A DNA stretch of 64,000 nucleotides from Agromyces sp. ISL-38 (GTDB lineage Bacteria > Actinomycetota > Actinomycetes > Actinomycetales > Microbacteriaceae): NCBI RefSeq assembly GCF_018613935.1, contig NZ_JAGGPF010000003.1, positions 31,225 to 95,224 of the forward strand, read 5' to 3'. The notes beneath the pieces are model-generated. The model had not been told where the DNA came from. It saw only the letters and a list, made by a program, of their open reading frames with translations, and did not search any database. The translations under genes and the position numbers were made by a program. This document shows, one piece after another, positions 8,068 through 15,700 of the stretch (the stretch's first letter is position 1; the number at the start of each line of letters is the position of its first letter).

Positions 8068-10400
8068 GACCGCGCTCCTCTCCGGGTGACAGCGTACCCG
8101 CCGAGGGAGGTGAGCGAGACCGCGGCCCGCCAGCGCTCCCTGCGAGTGCGCGGCGCCCCGAGCCGCTCCTGGAGCTCGTCGACCGACTCCCACACCCGCA
8201 GGTCGTCGTCGTCGGATGGTCCTTCGGGTGCGAACACGGCACGGTCGACCACGGATGCGAGCACGAGCGGCGCGAGTCCGCCCACCGTCGCGGCTTGCTC
8301 CGCACGGGTCGCGGTCGGCCGGATCGGGTAGCCGAAGTCGGCTGCCGAGTCGGCGAACTCCTGCCATCCTCCCTCGATCCGCTCGACCGCCGTCGAGGCG
8401 CTGCGGCGCAGTCGGCGTCGTCTGAGCTTCGCCGCGATGATCGCCAGGAAGGGGCTCGCGATGAGGGCGAGCACGAGCACCACGATGCCGGTCACCCCGA
8501 GCACGCCGAGCAGCACCTGCAACCAGGCGGCGCCGTCGTCGTCGCGATCGTCGGGCGAGAGGTCGGGCTCCGAGTCGAGGTCGTCGACCGGCGTCCGCTC
8601 CGCGGGCGGCGGCAGGGCGGACTGGGGCCTCGAGACGACCGTCGGCTCATCGGTCTCGGGCTCGGGGATCTCACGCGGATCCGGATTCGGATCGATCGAG
8701 AGCCAGTCCCCTTGGGCTGTCTGCACCTCGATCCACGCCTGCAGGTCGGCGCTCTCGAACACCGTGGCACCGTCGGACGGCACCGCATCAGAGGCATCCG
8801 TCTCCGGCGATTCCGCATTCGGCAGGTAGCCGACGACGACCCGCGCCGGGAAGCCGATGCGCCGCGCCATCAAGGCTGCTGCGACGGCGTACTGCTCGCC
8901 GTCGCCGACCATCGGGCTCTCGGTGGCGAGTTCGACGAGCCGGTCGAGCGAATGGCCAGAACGGCTCGCCCGCTCCGGCTCGCCGCCTTCCCCGCCGCCT
9001 TCGTGGCCGAGGCCGTGACTGACATAGCCCTCGCGACGAAAGCCCTCGATGAGCTGGGCCAGTCGTTCGCCGGGTTCACCGGAGGCCGGCGCCCATTGGT
9101 CGAGCAGCCGAGCGAGCTCGTCGGGCAGGTCGGGCGACGGCGGAAGCACACTGGTTCCGGGGCGCAACCCCACGAGGGACTCGGGATCGGCCGGGGTGAC
9201 CGAGAACGCGGTGTAGGCATCGCCGGAAGCGAGTCCCTCCTGCACCGCACCCGTGCCGGTCACGTCGTTGTAGACGAACCCCTCGGCGAGCTGCTCCGCG
9301 TGCGGCCCCTCGAACGCGATGCGCTCGAGTCGACCGACGCCCGGCACCCACACGTCGGCGTACCCGAGCACCGACACCTCGATGCGCACCTCGATCGCGC
9401 CCGATTGGTCGAGCCGGTACGGCAGGCGCGTGAATCGGCCGGAGAGCGCCGTGCCGTCGGCGCCTCCCACGGAGTAGACGATGCCGTCGTACGTATCGAG
9501 CGTCGCGATGCGGATGCCGGCGCCCTCGGGCAGACCGCGTACCCGGAGCATGGCCCGCTCGCTCGACTCGGGCTCGAACGCCGCCCGGAACCCCGCGAGC
9601 GGGCTCTCGTGCTCGCGTGGCTCGAACGGGGGCTGCAGCTCGGCTCGCAGCACGTTGCGCTGCGGCACGGGCAGGGCCACGGATGCAGCGGTGGCGCCGA
9701 CGAGCGCGATCGCCACGAGCGCCGACGCGCCGAACACCCGGCGGGCATCCGCGAGCGCGGCCTCGACCGGCCGCCCGCTCGTGATCGCCCGTCGCTGCGC
9801 GATCCCGACCCGCACGAGCCAGGCCACCGCTGCGACGAGGAAGGCGAGCCCGGCCTCGACGGCGAAGGCGGTGTGCACGACGCCGAACGTGATGCCCACG
9901 ATGAGCAGGAGGGCCGGCGGCAGCACTGCCGCTGCCGGCCGACGGCTGCGCAGCGCGATGGTCACCGCAGCGGTCGCAGCGACGAGCGTGGAGAGGAATG
10001 GGGGCACGAGCAGCGCCTGGTAGGAGCCGACGGGCACTGCGATCGTGACGAGCTGCTTCCAGGACAACGCCGCCGCAGCGAGCAGGTCGGCGACACCGAC
10101 GGGGGTCGGCAGGATCCCGGCGAACGTGCGCCCGGGCACCGCCGCCGGAACGCCGAGCACGAGGTACGCCGCGAACACGGCGACGACGACGATCCATGCC
10201 GGCCACCGTCGGCGCGCGCCGACGACGCCGATGCCGACACCGGCGACGATCGCGACGGCTCCCGCGACGATGAACGCGAAGCTCTCATAGATCGGCCACC
10301 AGGGAATGAGCGCCGCTGCGAGCATCGCGACGATGAGCAGCGTGCTCACCGCGGTCGGCCAGAACCGGTCGGCACGTCCCAGCGGGCGGGTCTGCATCAT
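8064..10400 (-). CDS. Transglutaminase-fold membrane protein lacking the catalytic Cys and His
   Basis: This 778-residue protein has about six N-terminal membrane helices (residues 15-220), a long external region with the transglutaminase core, and a further membrane helix near 640 followed by a cytoplasmic tail. It resembles TgpA-type proteins that pair with MoxR and DUF58. In the core, VGDGEQYAVAAALMARR has Gly501 where active enzymes have Cys, and SADLQAWIEV has Gln554 where they have His; only Asp570 of the triad (SIDPNP) remains at the usual 16-residue distance. It is therefore probably a non-enzymatic fold used for binding or scaffolding. The ATG at 10400 overlaps the DUF58 stop (ATGA), and the end overlaps the FHA gene. 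The start could also be the adjacent ATG three bases on. Confidence 0.85.
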   Translation of the reverse strand: MMQTRPLGRADRFWPTAVSTLLIVAMLAAALIPWWPIYESFAFIVAGAVAIVAGVGIGVVGARRRWPAWIVVVAVFAAYLVLGVPAAVPGRTFAGILPTPVGVADLLAAAALSWKQLVTIAVPVGSYQALLVPPFLSTLVAATAAVTIALRSRRPAAAVLPPALLLIVGITFGVVHTAFAVEAGLAFLVAAVAWLVRVGIAQRRAITSGRPVEAALADARRVFGASALVAIALVGATAASVALPVPQRNVLRAELQPPFEPREHESPLAGFRAAFEPESSERAMLRVRGLPEGAGIRIATLDTYDGIVYSVGGADGTALSGRFTRLPYRLDQSGAIEVRIEVSVLGYADVWVPGVGRLERIAFEGPHAEQLAEGFVYNDVTGTGAVQEGLASGDAYTAFSVTPADPESLVGLRPGTSVLPPSPDLPDELARLLDQWAPASGEPGERLAQLIEGFRREGYVSHGLGHEGGGEGGEPERASRSGHSLDRLVELATESPMVGDGEQYAVAAALMARRIGFPARVVVGYLPNAESPETDASDAVPSDGATVFESADLQAWIEVQTAQGDWLSIDPNPDPREIPEPETDEPTVVSRPQSALPPPAERTPVDDLDSEPDLSPDDRDDDGAAWLQVLLGVLGVTGIVVLVLALIASPFLAIIAAKLRRRRLRRSASTAVERIEGGWQEFADSAADFGYPIRPTATRAEQAATVGGLAPLVLASVVDRAVFAPEGPSDDDDLRVWESVDELQERLGAPRTRRERWRAAVSLTSLGGYAVTRRGARS

Positions 10401-11719
10401 GCGACCGAGGCCGATCTCGCGAGCATCGCGCGCAGGTCGTCGAGGTACCCGATGCGGAACACCGTGAGTCCCGCGATGGAGCGTACCGACGGCTCTCCCT
10501 CGGGCGCGCACTGCACGGCGACGGCTTCGACGCCCACCGGGAACCGCGTCGCGGCCGACCGCAGCGGGGCGATCCCGCGCGCCGTGCCGGTGACGAGGAA
10601 GGCGAGGGAGACCCCGGTGAGCGCGTCGGCCGCGGCGTGCGCGACATCCGGGAGCATCGCCGCGCGCTCCTCGGTGTCGACGACGCAGAGGGCGTCGAGC
10701 AGACGATCACGGGAGACGGTCGGCAGCTCGCGCATCGAACCGCGAGCGACGCCGTTGCCGCCGGCCGGCCCCGACACGACGAAGGACACCGTGCGGGCAT
10801 CGCGGATGGCTCGAGCACCCACGGACGCCGCGGCGCTCACTGCGAGCTCGAACTCCGCGTCATCCGCATAGGCACTCGCGTCGAGATCGAGCACGATCAT
10901 GAGCCGGCTGCGCCTGGTCTCCTCGAACTGGCGCACCATGAAGGTGCCGGTCTTCGCGGAGCTGCGCCAGTGGATGTGGCGGCGGTCATCGCCCGGCACG
11001 TACTCGCGCAGGGCATGGAAGGCGATGTCGCTCGCCGTGAGATCGCGAGTCGGCGCACCTTCGAGGTCGCGGATGAATCCCGTGCTGAGCGCCGCGATCG
11101 ACACGGTGCGCGGATGCACGTGCAACTCGACGACCTGCGACCACACGATCTCGCGTCGCATGAGCCCGATCGGATCGGCGCGAACCGTGCGCGCGGGCCC
11201 GACCGGAACGATCCCGCGCCGCTCGGTCGGAATGGGGAACTGCTCGTCGAAGGCACCGCCGCGTGGAAGCCCGGGCAGCACGCGCTCGACGACGCGCCCG
11301 CCGACGGGCACCTCGAGCTGCGCGCCGCCCAGTCGCCGACGCCCCGGATTCGCCGCGATGATCCGCGCCTGTGCCGACTCGCCCACGACGACGCGCGGCG
11401 TCGGCAGCACGAGTTCGATCGTCGAGGCGCCGCGACCGATGAGCCAGACGGATGCCGCGGCGACCAGCAGCCCGAATCCCCACCCCAGCGCGATGACCTC
11501 GAGCCATCCCCACGCGTAGCCCGCGACGAGCGACACGATCGCCGCGGCGATCATCGCCCACCCGAGCGCCGTGACGACGCCGCGAATGGCCTGCGCCCAC
11601 TCGGCGACGACGGCGCCGGCGGCGGCCCCGATTCCCACGGCACGCCCGATGACGACCGCGAGCAGGCCGGCCTTCTTGGCCTCCTCGGGGATCGTCGAGC
11701 GAGTCTGGACGAGGGTCAC
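10397..11719 (-). CDS. DUF58 domain protein
   Basis: This 440-residue protein has two hydrophobic segments near residues 45-95 and the DUF58 signature REYVPGDDRRHIHWRSSAKT near residue 250. A von Willebrand A-like region follows, in which LMIVLDLDAS is the metal-site strand. DUF58 proteins are partners of MoxR ATPases and commonly sit next to transglutaminase-fold membrane proteins, as here. Its GTG overlaps the MoxR stop as GTGA and its stop overlaps the next ATG, so MoxR, DUF58 and the transglutaminase-like protein should be made together. The biochemical role of the family is not settled; assembly or activation of an envelope complex is the usual inference. Confidence 0.9.
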   Translation of the reverse strand: MTLVQTRSTIPEEAKKAGLLAVVIGRAVGIGAAAGAVVAEWAQAIRGVVTALGWAMIAAAIVSLVAGYAWGWLEVIALGWGFGLLVAAASVWLIGRGASTIELVLPTPRVVVGESAQARIIAANPGRRRLGGAQLEVPVGGRVVERVLPGLPRGGAFDEQFPIPTERRGIVPVGPARTVRADPIGLMRREIVWSQVVELHVHPRTVSIAALSTGFIRDLEGAPTRDLTASDIAFHALREYVPGDDRRHIHWRSSAKTGTFMVRQFEETRRSRLMIVLDLDASAYADDAEFELAVSAAASVGARAIRDARTVSFVVSGPAGGNGVARGSMRELPTVSRDRLLDALCVVDTEERAAMLPDVAHAAADALTGVSLAFLVTGTARGIAPLRSAATRFPVGVEAVAVQCAPEGEPSVRSIAGLTVFRIGYLDDLRAMLARSASVA

Positions 11720-12687
11720 ACGGCCTGCCTGGAGGACGGCGGCGGGGTCTCGATGAGCACCTGGGCGATCATGTTCGACGCGGTGGCGCCGTCGAACTCC
11801 GCCTCGGGATCGAGGATCAGGCGGTGCGCGAGCACAGGCTCGGCGAGCGCCTTCACATCGTCGGGCACGACGTAGTGCCGGCCACGCCCGGCGGCATGGG
11901 TCTTCGCGGCGCGGATGAGCGCGAGGGCTCCGCGCACGCTCACGCCGAGCCGCACCTCACGCGCGGTGCGCGTGGCGTCGACGAGCCGTGAGACGTAGTC
12001 GTGGATCGTCGGATCGACGTACACGGTGCGCGCGAGCGCGGCGAGTTCGACGACCTCGTCGGCGCGGAGTTGCGGCTCGATGCGATAGCCGTGGGCCCGC
12101 TGGTCGGCGCCCTCGAGGATGCGAATGGTCGAGGCGTGATCGGGGTAGCCGATCGAGGTGCGCATGAGGAACCGGTCGAGCTGCGCCTCGGGCAGGCGGT
12201 AGGTGCCGGCCTGCTCGACGGGGTTCTGCGTGGCGATGACCATGAACGGATGTCCCACGGCGTGGGTCACCCCGTCGACGGTGATCTGTCCTTCCTCCAT
12301 GACCTCGAGGAGCGCCGATTGCGTCTTGGGGCTCGCCCGGTTGATCTCGTCGGCGAGCACGATGTTCGCGAAGACCGGCCCGGGATGGAACTCGAACAGC
12401 CCTGAGCGCTGGTCGTAGACGGTGACGCCCGTGATGTCGCCCGGAAGCAGGTCGGGGGTGAACTGCACGCGGTTGCTCGTGCCGGCCACCGATTGAGCCA
12501 TGGCACGCGCGAGGGAGGTCTTCCCGGTGCCGGGCACGTCGTCGAGCAGGAGGTGGCCTTCGCTCAGGAGCGCCGTGAACGCCAGGCGCACGATCCGGTT
12601 CTTGCCGAGCAGCACCTCCTCGACCGCGCCGACGAGTCGGTCGAGGTTCGCGGAGAACCGCGTGGCCTCCTCGGGGGTCATGGTCAT
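11716..12687 (-). CDS. MoxR-family AAA ATPase
   Basis: This 323-residue cytoplasmic AAA ATPase has Walker A DVPGTGKTSLA near residue 50, the MoxR Walker B strand LADEINRASPKTQSALLE near 115, sensor 1 ATQNPVEQAGTY and the arginine-finger region AQLDRFLM. MoxR ATPases act as chaperones that mature or remodel partner proteins with VWA-like domains; the adjacent DUF58 protein is the obvious partner. The ATG at 12687 has a GGAG ribosome site. It starts 15 bases after the giant Ig-like gene and overlaps DUF58 by four bases. Confidence 0.93.
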   Translation of the reverse strand: MTMTPEEATRFSANLDRLVGAVEEVLLGKNRIVRLAFTALLSEGHLLLDDVPGTGKTSLARAMAQSVAGTSNRVQFTPDLLPGDITGVTVYDQRSGLFEFHPGPVFANIVLADEINRASPKTQSALLEVMEEGQITVDGVTHAVGHPFMVIATQNPVEQAGTYRLPEAQLDRFLMRTSIGYPDHASTIRILEGADQRAHGYRIEPQLRADEVVELAALARTVYVDPTIHDYVSRLVDATRTAREVRLGVSVRGALALIRAAKTHAAGRGRHYVVPDDVKALAEPVLAHRLILDPEAEFDGATASNMIAQVLIETPPPSSRQAV

Positions 12688-12702
12688 CGTTGCTCCTTCG
12701 GC

Positions 12703-15700
12703 TCAGCGGTTCTCATAGCGTGCCGTCACGCCGGCGACCTCAACATCCAACCAGACCCGATCGCCGGGTTGCGCCTCGGGAACCTCGCACGTCGTCGCCG
12801 ACTGCGACAAGCGCCCGTTGGTGTCGCCATCCACTCCGCACCAGAACGCCGCCGGCAGGCCGGAGTTCTCCGGGGCCGCGGTCCACGACCAGGTCTTCGT
12901 CGTCTCGTTCCACACGCGGCTCGGCAGGGCGAAGGTGAGCGAGGGCACCGCATCGGCCGGCTGGGTCTGCGACCACGGCCCGCAACTTCCCCAGAGGGTG
13001 CAGGCCCGCACCTGGAAGCGTGCCGCCTCGCCGAACGGGCGGTTCAGGAGCGGACGGAGCCAGCCCGATCCGCTGAAGTCCCGCACCGATCCGGGGATGT
13101 GAGCGCCGTTGGAGTCCACCGCGACGATCTCGTATCGCCAGGCGTTCCCGTCGACCTTCTCGATGTACCGGTCCCAGGTCTCGATGTTCATCCAGGCCAT
13201 CGCGCTCTTCACTGGGCCCGCGCCGCCTGGCGCCGGGCGCACGACCGTGCTCGCGACCTCGGTGTTGACGCATGCAGCACGGTTGAAGCCCCACACGAGG
13301 AACGAGTACTTGGCCGCCTCGGTGGCCGTGCCGGCGAATTGCACGCTCGATGCTTCGGGGCCGACGTGCACGACCTCTGCGACACTGCCGCCGGTGGCCG
13401 GCGGGACGACCGTTCCCGGAGCCGGGCTCGTCACCCCGCACGCCTGGGGCCCCGACGGCACGCTCGACTCGCCCTCGACGAGCCGCTGCACGAAGTACCC
13501 TCCGATCGCGTCGCCGTTGCCGGAGAAGGGCGACCACGACACCGTCACCGAGCCGGCGAGCGCGTCGCCGGTCACCGCGATGGCTCCCGCGACGGGCGCC
13601 CCGAACGGAGTGCCCGAACCGCCGGCCTCGTTCCAGGCGGTGAGCGCGGGGTAGGCCTCGTTGCGTGCACTCACGGTGAACGGCACCTGGCTGCCGTTCT
13701 CGAGGGACTGCGACTCCATGCCGCAGAGCGTCGCCGTGCACGCGCTCGCCGCCGACACCTCGGTGGAGACGCCGGCGACGGTCACGACGTAGGAGCCGAC
13801 GGTGCTGCCCGCCCCGGTCGACACGGGCGCCCATTCGATGCGGAGTCGACCGTCGAGCGGCATCGCGCGCAGGTCGGTGGGCGGCGGCGGCACGACATCG
13901 GACCAGATCGGGCCGGGTGCCTCGACCGGGTCGGAGAGTCCGATGCCGTTGCGTGCCTGGATCCGCACGATGACGGCGTTCGCCTCGCCATTGCCCGGCG
14001 TCGCGACCGTGCAGGTCGTCGCAGCGCACGTGGAGGTCTGCACGACCTCGCGGCCGCCGGGGGCGAGCAGCGCGATCTCGTATCCGGAGATCGGCGAGTT
14101 GTTGAACCCGCCGGCGCCGAAGGTCACGTCGAGTGTGCCGTCCGCGAATCCGGTCACCTGTGGGCCGGTGACGGGATCGGGTCGGTCCTGCACCGAGATC
14201 GTGACCGTTCCCCACGCGTACCGGCTGGGATCGTCGGTGGCGTCGGCGACCTGGTATTGCAGGGTCGTGTTCACCGGCGCGGCCGACGGGTCGACCGATA
14301 CCGCGAGGGTGGAGCGGTCGGAGCTGGGTTCGATCGTGACACCCGCGGGGAGGCTCTCGTCGAGGCCGCGCACGCCGACCACCCGCAGCGGCGTCTCGGG
14401 GAACGGGTTCGTGGCGCGATCGTTCGCGAGCACATCGATCGACGTCGTCTGGCCGCGAGGTGCGATCGCGTGGTCGTCGGCGGGTTCTGCGAGCGGCCGG
14501 GTCGACGGCACGACGCGCAGGTCGATCCGGCCGGGCCGTCCGGCGCCTGCCGGATCGGTGACGCCGACCGCCACTGACGCGCGCGTTCCCTGCACTGTCG
14601 ATTCCGAGGCCGCGATGGTGAGCTCGTCGCCCGCCAGCGACACCTCGAATCCGTCGGCGAACGGCGGAAGCACCTCGAACTCGAGCCGGTCGACCTCGTC
14701 GGGGTAGGGGTAGTTCGTGAGCTTCATGAGTTCGATCGTCTTCGACTGGCCCGGCTCGAAGTCGATGACGCCGCCGGTGAAGACCGGCGGCTGGTTCTCG
14801 GTCGGCAGGACCGTGATCGGGATCACGATGGTGCCGGTGCGGCCGGTCGGGTCTGCTGCGGACTCGCCGTCGGTCACGGTGAACGAGAGCGAGGCCGGGC
14901 CGAAGTAGCCGTTCTCGCTCTGATAGCGCAGCGAGTCCTGGTCGACGACGAGCTCGGTGCCGTCGTCATGCGAGGCGCGCACGGTCGCGGCATCCGTCAG
15001 CCGAACCGGGCGACCGGATGCCGCGATGACGAACTCCGCGAGCTCGATCCGCACCTCTTCGCCGCTCACGACCTCCACTCGGGGGGCATCGCGGCGCAAC
15101 TGCGGCAGGGCGTCGTCTCGGCCGGGCACCCAGATGAAGGCGTATGCCGTGACGTCGGGGTCTTCGGGGTGGCTGACCGAGAAGGGGATGATGCGCCGGC
15201 GATCCTGGATCTCGACGCGGATGCTGCCGTCTCGGCGCACCTCGACGCCGCTCGTATAGCCGTCGACGAGACCCACGGTGAGGTCGGCGGCGGGGGCATC
15301 GGCGAGGAAGACGTTGCGGAGCACCGGGACGTCGATCCGCTCCTTGTCGAGGATGTCGCTGAGGCTCAGGACGGTGTCGGACGCCTCAGGTCGTGCGAGC
15401 GGGGCGTCGGGCCGGGCCTCGACGGTGAGGAAGCTCGACGCCTCGCCGAGATGCTCGTTCTCGACGGTGTAGATGAATCCGTACAACCCCTCGCCGTCGG
15501 GCACGGTGACCTCGATGCGGTCGCCGTCGACGACCGCGGTGGCTCCCCCGGTATTGGGCTCGACCGAGCGGAGGCTGAGCGCTCCCCCGTCGGGATCCGA
15601 GTCGTTCTCGAGCACTCGCACGGAGATGGTCCGCCCCGGGCGCACGGTGACCTTGTCTTCGACGGCGATCGGGGCACGGGCCCCATCGAGCCTCTGCGCG

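Noticed and set aside
7923..10871. 982-codon open frame on the plus strand opposite the FHA and transglutaminase-like genes
   Set aside because: It spans several coupled minus-strand genes and has shadow composition dominated by Arg, Asp and Glu; no recognisable domain.
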